This document shows positions 49,860-63,100 of a DNA stretch of 64,000 nucleotides, in pieces. Source of the stretch: Cinnamomum chago. Taxonomy: Eukaryota; Streptophyta; Magnoliopsida; Laurales; Lauraceae. The position numbers and the translations under genes are program-made. A model generated the notes under the pieces. The model was not told the origin of the DNA. It saw only the letters and a program-made list of their open reading frames with translations, and ran no database searches. How positions within the stretch are numbered: position 1 is the first letter of the stretch; each line of letters opens with the position of its first letter. The stretch spans positions 52,224,501 through 52,288,500 of the forward strand of contig CP142452.1 of the NCBI GenBank assembly GCA_038049695.1, written 5' to 3'.

Positions 49860-52800
49860 GATCATTGTATACATGTTTGCACATATGCTTCTTGTCACAT
49901 TTCTATTGATTTCGAAATGCATATGAATTGGTTTTTCTCTCTTGTTAAATCTCGTGGAACTCTTGGGAATGTCTGCATTTTATTTAGTCAAGTTTGTTCA
50001 TATGGTTTTATAAGGAATGAGGTTGGATTGGCTATTCATGGTTATGTTATAAGTCACATTGACTTGAATTGATACTCATTTAAAGAGGTGTTTGAATTTA
50101 ATTGTTCATTGGAGTTTAATGAGGATTTGAAGTGATTTTGGAAGAGAAATGCAAGTGGATGGTTTCAATATTATTAAGTTTTATGAGAAAATCTTAAGTT
50201 TTATTACTTGTTCTTGATCATTGGATACATGTTTGCACATATGCTTCTTGTCACATTTCTATTGATTTCGAAATGCATATGAATTGGTTTTTCTCTCTTG
50301 TTAAATCTCTTGGAACTCTTGGGAATGTATGCATTTTATTTAGTCAAGTTTGTTCATATGGTTTTATAAGGAATGAGGTTGGATTGGCTATTCATGGTTA
50401 TGTTATAAGTCACATTGACTTGAATTGATACTCATTTAAAGAGGTGTTTGAATTTATTTGTTCATTGGAGTTTATTGAGGATTTGAAGTGATTTTGGAAG
50501 AGAAATGCAAGTGGATGGTTTGAATGTTATTAAGTTTTATGAGAAAATCTTAAGTTTTATTACTTGTTCTTGATCATTGGATACATGTTTGCACATATGC
50601 TTCTTGTCACATTTCTATTGATTTCGAAATGCATATGAATTGGTTTTTCTCTCTTGTTAAATCTCTTGGAACTCTTGGGAATGTATGCATTTTATTTAGT
50701 CAAGTTTGTTCATATGGTTTTATAAGGAATGAGGTTGGATTGGCTATTCATGGTTATGTTATAAGTCACATTGACTTGAATTAATACTAATTTAAAGAGG
50801 TGTTTGAATTTAATTGTCCATTGGAGTTTAATAAGGATTTGAAGTGATTTTGGATGAGAAATGCAAGTGGATGGTTTGAATGTTATTAAGTTTTAAGAAA
50901 AAATCTTAAGTTTTATTACTTGTTCTTGATCATTGCATACATGTTTGCACATATGCTTCTTGTCACATTTCTATTGATTTCGAAATGCATATGAATTGGT
51001 TTTTCTCTCTTGTTAAATCTCTTGGAACTCTTGGGAATGTATGCATTTTATTTAGTCAAGTTTGTTCATATGGTTTTATAAGGAATGAGGTTGGATTGGC
51101 TATTCATGGTTATGTTATAAGTTACATTGACTTGAATTGATACTCATTTAAAGAGGTGTTTGAATTTAATTGTTCATTGGAGTTTAATGAGGATTTGATG
51201 TGATTTTGGAAGAGAAATGCAAGTGGATGGTTTGAATGTTATTAAGTTTTATGAGAAAATCTTAAGTTTTATTACTTGTTCTTGATCATTGGATACATGT
51301 TTGCATATATGCTTCTTGTCACATTTCTATTGATTTCGAAATGCATATGAATTGGTTTTTCTCTCTTGTTAAATCTCTTGGAACTCTTGGGAATGTATGC
51401 ATTTTATTTAGTCAAGTTTGTTCATATGGTTTTATAAGGAATGAGGTTGGATTGGCTATTCATGGTTATGTTATAAGTCACATTGACTTGAATTGATACT
51501 CATTTAAAGAGGTGTTTGAATTTAATTGTTCATTGGAGTTTATTGAGGATTTGAAGTGATTTTGGAAGAGAAATGCAAGTGGATGGTTTGAATGTTATTA
51601 AGTTTTATGAGAAAATCTTAAGTTTTATTACTTGTTCTTGATCATTGGATACATGTTTGCACATATGCTTCTTGTCACATTTCTATTGATTTCGAAATGC
51701 ATATGAATTGGTTTTTCTCTCTTGTTAAATCTCTTGGAACTCTTGGGAATGTATGCATTTTATTTAGTCAAGTTTGTTCATATGGTTTTATAAGGAATGA
51801 GGTTGGATTGGCTATTCATGGTTATGTTATAAGTCACATTGACTTGAATTAATACTAATTTAAAGAGGTGTTTGAATTTAATTGTCCATTGGAGTTTAAT
51901 AAGGATTTGAAGTGATTTTGGATGAGAAATGCAAGTGGATGGTTTGAATGTTATTAAGTTTTAAGAAAAAATCTTAAGTTTTATTACTTGTTCTTTATCA
52001 TTGGATACATGTTTGCACATATGCTTCTTGTCACATTTCTATTGATTTCGAAATGCATATGAATTGGTTTTTCTCTCTTGTTAAATCTCTTGGAACTCTT
52101 GGGAATGTATGCATTTTATTTAGTCAAGTTTGTTCATATGGTTTTATAAGGAATGAGGTTGGATTGGCTATTCATGGTTATGTTATAAGTCACATTGACT
52201 TGAATTGATACTCATTTAAAGAGGTGTTTGAATTTAATTGTTCATTGGAGTTTAATGAGGATTTGAAGTGATTTTGGAAGAGAAATGCAGGTGGATGGTT
52301 TGAATGTTATTAAGTTTTATGAGAAAATCTTAAGTTTTATTACTTGTTCTTGATCATTGGATACATGTTTGCACATATGCTTCTTGTCACATTTCTATTG
52401 ATTTCGAAATGCATATGAATTGGTTTTTCTCTCTTGTTAAATCTCTTGGAACTCTTGGGAATGTCTGCATTTTATTTAGTCAAGTTTGTTCATATGGTTT
52501 TATAAGGAATGAGGTTGGATTGGCTATTCATGGTTATGTTATAAGTCACATTGACTTGAATTGATACTCATTTAAAGAGGTGTTTGAATTTAATTGTTCA
52601 TTGGAGTTTAATGAGGATTTGAAGTGATTTTGGAAGAGAAATGCACGTGGATGGTTTGAATGTTATTAAGTTTTATGAGAAAATCTTAAGTTTTATTACT
52701 TGTTCTTGATCATTGTATACATGTTTGCACATATGCTTCTTGTCACATTTCTATTGATTTCGAAATGCATATGAATTGGTTTTTCTCTCTTGTTAAATCT

Positions 52801-54131
52801 CGTGGAACTCTTGGGAATGTCTGCATTTTATTTAGTCAAGTTTGTTCATATGGTTTTATAAGGAATGAGGTTGGATTGGCTATTCATGGTTATGTTATAA
52901 GTCACATTGACTTGAATTGATACTCATTTAAAGAGGTGTTTGAATTTAATTGTTCATTGGAGTTTAATGAGGATTTGAAGTGATTTTGGAAGAGAAATGC
53001 AAGTGGATGGTTTCAATATTATTAAGTTTTATGAGAAAATCTTAAGTTTTATTACTTGTTCTTGATCATTGGATACATGTTTGCACATATGCTTCTTGTC
53101 ACATTTCTATTGATTTCGAAATGCATATGAATTGGTTTTTCTCTCTTGTTAAATCTCTTGGAACTCTTGGGAATGTATGCATTTTATTTAGTCAAGTTTG
53201 TTCATATGGTTTTATAAGGAATGAGGTTGGATTGGCTATTCATGGTTATGTTATAAGTCACATTGACTTGAATTGATACTCATTTAAAGAGGTGTTTGAA
53301 TTTATTTGTTCATTGGAGTTTATTGAGGATTTGAAGTGATTTTGGAAGAGAAATGCAAGTGGATGGTTTGAATGTTATTAAGTTTTATGAGAAAATCTTA
53401 AGTTTTATTACTTGTTCTTGATCATTGGATACATGTTTGCACATATGCTTCTTGTCACATTTCTATTGATTTCGAAATGCATATGAATTGGTTTTTCTCT
53501 CTTGTTAAATCTCTTGGAACTCTTGGGAATGTATGCATTTTATTTAGTCAAGTTTGTTCATATGGTTTTATAAGGAATGAGGTTGGATTGGCTATTCATG
53601 GTTATGTTATAAGTCACATTGACTTGAATTAATACTAATTTAAAGAGGTGTTTGAATTTAATTGTCCATTGGAGTTTAATAAGGATTTGAAGTGATTTTG
53701 GATGAGAAATGCAAGTGGATGGTTTGAATGTTATTAAGTTTTAAGAAAAAATCTTAAGTTTTATTACTTGTTCTTGATCATTGCATACATGTTTGCACAT
53801 ATGCTTCTTGTCACATTTCTATTGATTTCGAAATGCATATGAATTGGTTTTTCTCTCTTGTTAAATCTCTTGGAACTCTTGGGAATGTATGCATTTTATT
53901 TAGTCAAGTTTGTTCATATGGTTTTATAAGGAATGAGGTTGGATTGGCTATTCATGGTTATGTTATAAGTTACATTGACTTGAATTGATACTCATTTAAA
54001 GAGGTGTTTGAATTTAATTGTTCATTGGAGTTTAATGAGGATTTGATGTGATTTTGGAAGAGAAATGCAAGTGGATGGTTTGAATGTTATTAAGTTTTAT
54101 GAGAAAATCTTAAGTTTTATTACTTGTTCTT
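49860..54131 (+). repeat. 8-monomer higher-order repeat, one full and one half copy
   Basis: Four consecutive monomers at 49860-51283 recur at 52708-54131 with a 2848-bp offset. They are GTATACATG with CTCGTGG, GTCTGC and GTTTCAATATT; TATTTGTTC with GTTTATTGAG; GAATTAATACTAATTT with TGTCCATTGG and TTTTAAGAAAAAATC; and GCATACATG with AAGTTACATT and GATTTGATGTG. A fifth pair (51284 and 54132) shares GCATATATG and then diverges. Within the first copy, the GTTTATTGAG and GAATTAATAC pair also recurs three monomers later (51284-51995). The monomer at 52352 carries GCACGTGG. Confidence 0.85.
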
Positions 54132-55199
54132 GATCATTGGATACATGTTTGCATATATGCTTCTTGTCACATTTCTATTGATTTCGAAATGCATATGAAT
54201 TGGTTTTTCTCTCTTGTTAAATCTCTTGGAACTCTTGGGAATGTATGCATTTTATTTAGTCAAGTTTGTTCATATGGTTTTATAAGGAATGAGGTTGGAT
54301 TGGCTATTCATGGTTATGTTATAAGTCACATTGACTTGAATTGATACTCATTTAAAGAGGTGTTTGAATTTAATTGTTCATTGGAGTTGAATGAGGATTT
54401 GAAGTGATTTTGGAAGAGAAATGCAGGTGGATGGTTTGAATGTTATTAAGTTTTATGAGAAAATCTTAAGTTTTATTACTTGTTCTTTATCATTGGATAC
54501 ATGTTTGCACATATGCTTCTTGTCACATTTCTATTGATTTCGAAATGCATATGAATTGGTTTTTCTCTCTTGTTAAATCTCTTGGAACTCTTGGGAATGT
54601 ATGCATTTTATTTAGTCAAGTTTGTTCATATGGTTTTATAAGGAATGAGGTTGGATTGGCTATTCATGGTTATGTTATAAGTCACATTGACTTGAATTGA
54701 TACTCATTTAAAGAGGTGTTTGAATTTAATTGTTCATTGGAGTTTAATGAGGATTTGAAGTGATTTTGGAAGAGAAATGCAGGTGGATGGTTTGAATGTT
54801 ATTAAGTTTTATGAGAAAATCTTAAGTTTTATTACTTGTTCTTGATCATTGGATACATGTTTGCACATATGCTTCTTGTCACATTTCTATTGATTTCGAA
54901 ATGCATATGAATTGGTTTTTCTCTCTTGTTAAATCTCTTGGAACTCTTGGGAATGTATGCATTTTATTTAGTCAAGTTTGTTCATATGGTTTTATAAGGA
55001 ATGAGGTTGGATTGGCTATTCATGGTTATGTTATAAGTCACATTGACTTGAATTGATACTCATTTAAAGAGGTGTTTGAATTTAATTGTTCATTAGAGTT
55101 TAATGAGGATTTGAAGTGATTTTGGAAGAGAAATGCAGGTGGATGGTTTGAATGTTATTAAGTTTTTTGAGAAAATCTTAAGTTTTATTACTTGTTCTT
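54132..55199 (+). repeat. Three monomers related to 42385-43452
   Basis: The monomers are at 54132 (GCATATATG, GAGTTGAATG), 54488 (starting TATC instead of GATC) and 54844 (ATTAGAG, GTTTTTTGAG). The order follows that at 42385-43452, 45945-47012 and 19241-20308, although the third monomer here keeps GGTGTTTGAA where the others read GGTTGTTGAA. Confidence 0.75.
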
Positions 55200-56623
55200 G
55201 ATCATTGGATACATGTTTGCACATATGCTTCTTGTCACATTTCTATTGACTTCGAAATGCATATGAATTGGTTTTTCTCTCTTGTTAAATCTCTTGGAAC
55301 TCTTGGGAATGTATGCATTTTATTTAGTCAAGTTTGTTCATATGGTTTTATAAGGAATGAGGTTGGATTGGCTATTCATGGTTATGTTATAAGTCACATT
55401 GACTTGAATTGATACTCATTTAAAGAGGTGTTTGAATTTAATTGTTCATTTGAGTTTAATGAGGATTTGAAGTGATTTTGGAAGAGAAATGCAAGTGGAT
55501 GGTTTGAATGTTATTAAGTTTTATGGGAAAATCTTAAGTTTTATTACTTGTTCTTGATCGTTGGATACATGTTTGCACATATGCTTCTTGTCACATTTCT
55601 ATTGATTTCGAAATGCATATGAATTGGTTTTTCTCTCTTGTTAAATCTCTTGGAACTCTTGGGAATGTATGCATTTTATTTAGTCAAGTTTGTTCATATG
55701 GTTTTATAAGGAATGAGGTTGGATTGGCTATTCATGGTTATGTTATAAGTCACATTGACTTGAATTGATACTCATTTAAAGAGGTGTTTGAATTTAATTG
55801 TTCATTGGAGTTTAATGAGGATTTGAAGTGATTTTGGAAGAGAAATGCAGGTGGATGGTTTGAATGTTATTAAGTTTTATGAGAAAATCTTAAGTTTTAT
55901 TACTTGTTCTTGATCATTGGATACATGTTTGCACATATGCTTCTTGTCACATTTCTATTGACTTCGAAATGCATATGAATTGGTTTTTCTCTCTTGTTAA
56001 ATCTCTTGGAACTCTTGGGAATGTATGCATTTTATTTAGTCAAGTTTGTTCATATGGTTTTATAAGGAATGAGGTTGGATTGGCTATTCATGGTTATGTT
56101 ATAAGTCACATTGACTTGAATTGATACTCATTTAAAGAGGTGTTTGAATTTAATTGTTTATTTGAGTTTAATGAGGATTTGAAGTGATTTTGGAAGAGAA
56201 ATGCAAGTTGATGGTTTGAATGTTATTAAGTTTTATGAGAAAATCTTAAGTTTTATTACTTGTTCTTGATCGTTGGATACATGTTTGCACATATGCTTCT
56301 TGTCACATTTCTATTGATTTCGAAATGCATATGAATTGGTTTTTCTCTCTTGTTAAATCTCTTGGAACTCTTGGGAATGTATGCATTTTATTTAGTCAAG
56401 TTTGTTCATATGGTTTTATAAGGAATGAGGTTGGATTGGCTATTCATGGTTATGTTATAAGTCACATTGACTTGAATTGATACTCATTTAAAGAGGTGTT
56501 TGAATTTAATTGTTCATTGGAGTTTAATGAGGATTTGAAGTGATTTTGGAAGAGAAATGCAGGTGGATGGTTTGAATGTTATTAAGTTTTATGAGAAAAT
56601 CTTAAGTTTTATTACTTGTTCTT
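55200..56623 (+). repeat. Dimeric higher-order repeat, two copies of 712 bp
   Basis: Two monomer types alternate. The GACTTCG type (55200 and 55912) also reads TTTGAGTTTAATG in place of TTGGAGTTTAATG. The GATCG type (55556 and 56268) carries GCAGGTGG. Small differences separate the two dimers: ATGGGAAAA in the first, and TTGTTTATTTGAG with AAGTTGATGG in the second. This is the shortest repeating period above the monomer that I found. Confidence 0.82.
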
Positions 56624-58047
56624 GATCATTGGATACATGTTTGCACATATGCTTCTTGTCACATTTCTATTGATTTCGAAATGCATATGAATTGGTTTTT
56701 CTCTCCTGCTAAATCTCTTGGAATTCTTGGGAATGTATGCATTTTATTTAGTCAAGTTTGTTCATATGGTTTTATAAGGAATGAGGTTGGATTGGCTATT
56801 CATGGTTATGTTATAAGTCACATTGACTTGAATTGATACTCATTTAAAGAGGTGTTTGAATTTAATTGTTCATTGGAGTTTAATGAGGATTTGAAGTGAT
56901 TTTGGAAGAGAAATGCAGGTGGATGGTTTGAATGTTATTAAGTTTTATGAGAAAATCTTAAGTTTTATTACTTGTTCTTGATCATTGGATACATGTTTGC
57001 ACATATGCTTCTTGTCACATTTCTATTGATTTCGAAATGCATATGAATTGGTTTTTCTCTCTTGTTAAATCTCTTGGAACTCTTGGGAATGTATGCATTT
57101 TATTTAGTCAAGTTTGTTCATATGGTTTTACAAGGAATGAGGTTGGATTTGCTATTCATGGTTATGTTATAAGTCACATTGACTTGAAATGAAACTCATT
57201 TGAAGTGGTGTTTGAATTTAATTGTTCATTGGAGTTTAATGAGGATTTGAAGTGATTTTGGAAGAGAAATGCAAGTTGATGGTTTGAATGTTATTAAGTT
57301 TTATGGGAAAATCTTAAGTTTTATTACTTGTTCTTGATCGTTGGATACATGTTTGCACATATGCTTCTTGTCACATTTCTATTGATTTCGAAATGCATAT
57401 GAATTGGTTTTTCTCTCTTGTTAAATCTCTTGGAACTCTTGGGAATGTATGCATTTTATTTAGTCAAGTTTGTTCATAAGGTTTTATAAGGAATGAGGTT
57501 GGATTGGCTATTCATGGTTATGTTATAAGTCACATTGACTTGAATTGATACTCATTTAAAGAGGTGTTTGAATTTAATTGTTCATTGGAGTTTAATGAGG
57601 ATTTGAAGTGATTTTGGAAGAGAAATGCAAGTGGATGGTTTGAATGTTATTAAGTTTTATGAGAAAATCTTAAGTTTTATTACTTGTTCTTGATCGTTGG
57701 ATACATGTTTGCACATATGCTTCTTGTCACATTTCTATTGATTTCGAAAAGCATATGAATTGGTTTTTCTCTCTTGTTAAATCTCTTGGAACTCTTGGGA
57801 ATGTATGCATTTTATTTAGTCAAGTTTGTTCATATGGTTTTATAAGGAACGAGGTTGGATTGGCTATTCATGGTTATGTTATAAGTCACATTGACTTGAA
57901 TTGATACTCATTTAAAGAGGTGTTTGAATTTAATTGTTTATTGGAGTTTAATGAGGATTTGAAGTGATTTTGGACGAGAAATGCAAGTGGATGGTTTGAA
58001 TGTTATTAAGTTTTATGAGAAAATCTTAAGTTTTATTACTTGTTCTT
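56624..58047 (+). repeat. Four monomers with private changes
   Basis: The monomers are at 56624 (CTCTCCTGCTAAAT, GGAATTCTT), 56980 (TTTTACAAGG, GGATTTGCT, GAAATGAAAC, AAGTGGTG), 57336 (GATCG, CATAAGG) and 57692 (GATCG, GAAAAGCATATG, GGAACGAGG, TTGTTTATTG, TTGGACGAG). They do not repeat as a block elsewhere in the window, although the last shares GGAACGAGG and TTGTTTATTG with 58760. Confidence 0.78.
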
Positions 58048-60183
58048 GATCGTTGGATACATGTTTGCACATATGCTTCTTGTCACATTTCTATTGATTT
58101 CGAAATGCATATGAATTGGTTTTTCTCTCTTGTTAAATCTCTTGGAACTCTTGGGAATGTGTGCATTTTATTTAGTCAAGTTTTTTCATATGGTTTTATA
58201 AGGAATGAGGTTGGATTGGCTATTCATGGTTATGTTATAAGTCACATTGACTTGAAATGAAACTCATTTAAAGAGGTGTTTGAATTTAATTGTTCATTGG
58301 AGTTTAATGAGGATTTGAAGTTATTTTGGAAGACAAATGCAAGTGGATGGTTTGAATGTTATTAAGTTTTATGAGAAAATCTTAAGTTTTATTACTTGTT
58401 CTTGATCATTGGATACATGTTTGCACATATGCTTCTTGTCACATTTCTATTGATTTCGAAATGCATATGAATTGATTTTTCTCTCTTGTTAAATCTCTTG
58501 GAACTCTTGGGAATGTATGCATTTTATTTAGTCAAGTTTGTTCATATGGTTTTATAAGGAATGAGGTTGGATTGGCTATTCATGGTTATGTTATAAGTCA
58601 CATTGACTTGAAATGAAACTCATTTGAAGAGGTTTTTGAATTTAATTGTTCATTGGAGTTTAATGAGGATTTGAAGTGATTTTGGAAGAGAAATGCAAGT
58701 GGATGGTTTGAATGTTATTAAGTTTTATGAGAAAATCTTAAGTTTTATTACTTGTTCTTGATCGTTGGATACATGTTTGCACATATTCTTCTTGTCACAT
58801 TTCTATTGATTTCGAAATGCATATGAATTGGTTTTTCTCTCTTGTTAAATCTCTTGGAACTCTTGGGAATGTATGCATTTTATTTAGTCAAGTTTGTTCA
58901 TATGGTTTTATAAGGAACGAGGTTGGATTGGCTATTCATGGTTATGTTATAAGTCACATTGACTTGAATTGATACTCATTTAAAGAGGTGTTTGAATTTA
59001 ATTGTTTATTGGAGTTTAATGAGGATTTGAAGTGATTTTTGAAGAGAAATGCAAGTGGATGGTTTGAATGTTATTAAGTTTTATGAGAAAATCTTAAGTT
59101 TTATTACTTGTTCTTGATCATTGCATACATGTTTGCACATATGCTTCTTGTCACATTTCTATTGATTTCGAAATGCATATGAATTGGTTTTTCTCTCTTG
59201 TTAAATCTCTTGGAACTCTTGGGAATGTGTGCATTTTATTTAGTCAAGTTTTTTCATATGGTTTTATAAGGAATGTGGTTGGATTGGCTATTCATGGTTA
59301 TGTTATAAGTCACATTGACTTGAATTGATACTCATTTAAAGAGGTGTTTGAATTTAATTGTTCATTGGAGTTTAATGAGGATTTGAAGTGATTTTGGAAG
59401 ACAAATGCAAGTGGATGGTTTGAATGTTATTAAGTTTTATGAGAAAATCTTAAGTTTTATTACTTGTTCTTGATCATTGGATACATGTTTGCACATATGC
59501 TTCTTGTCACATTTCTATTGATTTCGAAATGCATATGAATTGATTTTTCTCTCTTGTTAAATCTCTTGGAACTCTTGGGAATGTATGCATTTTATTTAGT
59601 CAAGTTTGTTCATATGGTTTTATAAGGAATGAGGTTGGATTGGCTATTCATGGTTATGTTATAAGTCACATTGACTTGAAATGAAACTCATTTGAAGAGG
59701 TTTTTGAATTTAATTGTTCATTGGAGTTTAATGAGGATTTAAAGTGATTTTGGAAGAGAAATGCAGGTGGATGGTTTGAATGTTTTTAAGTTTTATGGGA
59801 AAATCTTAAGTTTTATTACTTGTTCTTGATCGTTGGATACATGTTTGCACATATTCTTCTTGTCACATTTCTATTGATTTCGAAATGCATATGAATTGGT
59901 TTTTCTCTCTTGTTAAATCTCTTGGAACTCTTGCGAATGTATGCATTTTATTTAGTCAAGTTTGTTCATATGGTTTTATAAGGAATGAGGTTGGATTGGC
60001 TATTCATGGTTATGTTATAAGTCACATTGACTTGAATTGATACTCATTTAAAGAGGTGTTTGAATTTAATTGTTCATTGGAGTTTAATGAGGATTTGAAG
60101 TGATTTTTGAAGAGAAATGCAAGTGGATGGTTTGAATGTTATTAAGTTTTATGAGAAAATCTTAAGTTTTATTACTTGTTCTT
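58048..60183 (+). repeat. 3-monomer higher-order repeat, two copies of 1068 bp
   Basis: The monomers at 58048, 58404 and 58760 recur at 59116, 59472 and 59828. Shared rare marks are GTGTGC with GTTTTTTCATA and GACAAATG (first), AATTGATTTTT with GAAATGAAAC and GAGGTTTTTG (second), and CATATTCTT with TTTTTGAAG (third). Differences include a GATCG start against GCATACATG in the first monomer and GGAACGAGG only in the first copy of the third. The monomer at 58048 also reads AAGTTATTTTGG, a private change. Confidence 0.86.
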
Positions 60184-63100
60184 GATCATTGCATACATGT
60201 TTGCACATATGCTTCTTGTCACATTTCTATTGATTTCGAAATGCATATGAATTGGTTTTTCTCTCTTGTTAAATCTCTTGGAACTCTTGGGAATGTATGC
60301 ATTTTATTTAGTCAAGTTTGTTCATATGGTTTTATAAGGAATGAGGTTGGATTGGCTATTCATGGTTATGTTATAAGTCACATTGACTTGAATTGATACT
60401 CATTTAAAGAGGTGTTTGAATTTATTTGTTCATTGGAGTTTAATGAGGATTTGAAGTGATTTTGGAAGAGAAATGCAAGTGGATGGTTTGAATGTTATTA
60501 AGTTTTATGAGAAAATCTTAAGTTTTATTACTTGTTCTTGATCGTTGGATACATGTTTGCACATATGCTTCTTGTCACATTTCTATTGATTTCGAAAAGC
60601 ATATGAATTGGTTTTTCTCTCTTGTTAAATCTCTTGGAACTCTTGGGAATGTATGCATTTTATTTAGTCAAGTTTGTTCATATGGTTTTATAAGGAATGA
60701 GGTTGGATTGGCTATTCATGGTTATGTTATAAGTCACATTGACTTGAAATGAAACTCATTTGAAGAGGTTTTTGAATTTAATTGTTCATTGGAGTTTAAT
60801 GAGGATTTGAAGTGATTTTGGAAGAGAAATGCAAGTTGATGGTTTGAATGTTATCAAGTTTTATGGGAAAATCTTAAGTTTTATTACTTGTTCTTGATCG
60901 TTGGATACATGTTTGCACATATTCTTCTTGTCACATTTCTATTGATTTCGAAATGCATATGAATTGGTTTTTCTCTCTTGTTAAATCTCTTGGAACTCTT
61001 GGGAATGTATGCATTTTATTTAGTCAAGTTTGTTCATATGGTTTTATAAGGAATGAGGTTGGATTGGCTATTCATGGTTATGTTATAAGTCACATTGACT
61101 TGAATTGATACTCATTTAAAGAGGTGTTTGAATTTAATTGTTCATTGGAGTTTAATGAGGATTTGAAGTGATTTTGGAAGAGAAATGCAAGTGGATGGTT
61201 TGAATGTTATTAAGTTTTATGAGAAAATCTTAAGTTTTATTACTTGTTCTTGATCATTGGATACATGTTTGCACATATGCTTCTTGTCACATTTCTATTG
61301 ACTTCGAAATGCATATGAATTGGTTTTTCTCTCTTGTTAAATCTCTTGGAACTCTTGGGAATGTATGCATTTTATTTAGTCAAGTTTGTTCATATGGTTT
61401 TATAAGGAATGAGGTTGGATTTGCTATTCATGGTTATGTTATAAGTCACATTGACTTGAATTGATACTCATTTAAAGAGGTGTTTGAATTTAATTGTTCA
61501 TTGGAGTTTAATGAGGATTTGAAGTGATTTTGGAAGAGAAATGCAAGTTGATGGTTTGAATGTTATTAAGTTTTATGAGAAAATCTTAAGTTTTATTACT
61601 TGTTCTTGATCGTTGGATACATGTTTGCACATATGCTTCTTGTCACATTTCTATTGATTTCGAAATGCATATGAATTGGTTTTTCTCTCTTGTTAAATCT
61701 CTTGGAACTCTTGGGAATGTATGCATTTTATTTAGTCAAGTTTGTTCATATGGTTTTATAAGGAATGAGGTTGGATTGGCTATTCATGGTTATGTTATAA
61801 GTCACATTGACTTGAATTGATACTCATTTAAAGAGGTGTTTGAATTTAATTGTTCATTGGAGTTTAATGAGGATTTGAAGTGATTTTGGAAGAGAAATGC
61901 AAGTGGATGGTTTGAATGTTATTAAGTTTTATGAGAAAATCTTAAGTTTTATTACTTGTTCTTGATCATTGGATACATGTTTGCACATATGCTTCTTCTC
62001 ACATTTCTATTGATTTCGAAATGCATATGAATTGGTTTTTCTCTCTTGTTAAATCTCTTGGAATTCTTGGGAATGTATGCATTTTATTTAGTCAAGTTTG
62101 TTCATATGGTTTTATAAGGAATGAGGTTGGATTGGCTATTCATGGTTATGTTATAAGTCACATTGACTTGAATTGATACTCATTTAAAGAGGTGTTTGAA
62201 TTTAATTGTTCATTGGAGTTTAATGAGGATTTGAAGTGATTTTGGATGAGAAATGCAGGTGGATGGTTTGAATGTTATTAAGTTTTATGAGAAAATCTTA
62301 AGTTTTATTACTTGTTCTTGATCATTGGATACATGTTTGCACATATGCTTCTTGTCACATTTCTATTGATTTCGAAATGCATATGAATTGGTTTTTCTCT
62401 CTTGTTAAATCTCTTGGAACTCTTGGGAATGTACGCATTTTATTTAGTCAAGTTTGTTCATATGGTTTTATAAGGAATGAGGTTGGATTGGCTATTCATG
62501 GTTATGTTATAAGTCACATTGACTTGAAATGAAACTCATTCGAAGAGGTGTTTGAATTTAATTGTTCATTGGAGTTTAATGAGGATTTGAAGTGATTTTG
62601 GAAGAGAAATGCAAGTTGATGGTTTGAATGTTATTAAGTTTTATGGGAAAATCTTAAGTTTTATTACTTGTTCTTGATCGTTGGATACATGTTTGCACAT
62701 ATGCTTCTTGTCACATTTCTATTGATTTTGGAAATGCATATGATTTGGTTTTTCTCTCTTGTTAAATCTCTTGGAACTCTTGGGAATGTATGCATTTTAT
62801 TTAGTCAAGTTTGTTCATATGGTTTTATAAGGAATGAGGTTGGATTGGCTATTCATGGTTATGTTATAAGTCACATTGACTTGAAATGAAACTCATTTGA
62901 AGAGGTTTTTGAATTTAATTGTTCATTGGAGTTTAATGAGGATTTGAAGTGATTTTGGAAGAGAAATGCAAGTTGATGGTTTGAATGTTATCAAGTTTTA
63001 TGGGAAAATCTTAAGTTTTATTACTTGTTCTTGATCGTTGGATACATGTTTGCACATATTCGTCATGTCACATTTCTATTGATTTCGAAATGCATATGAA

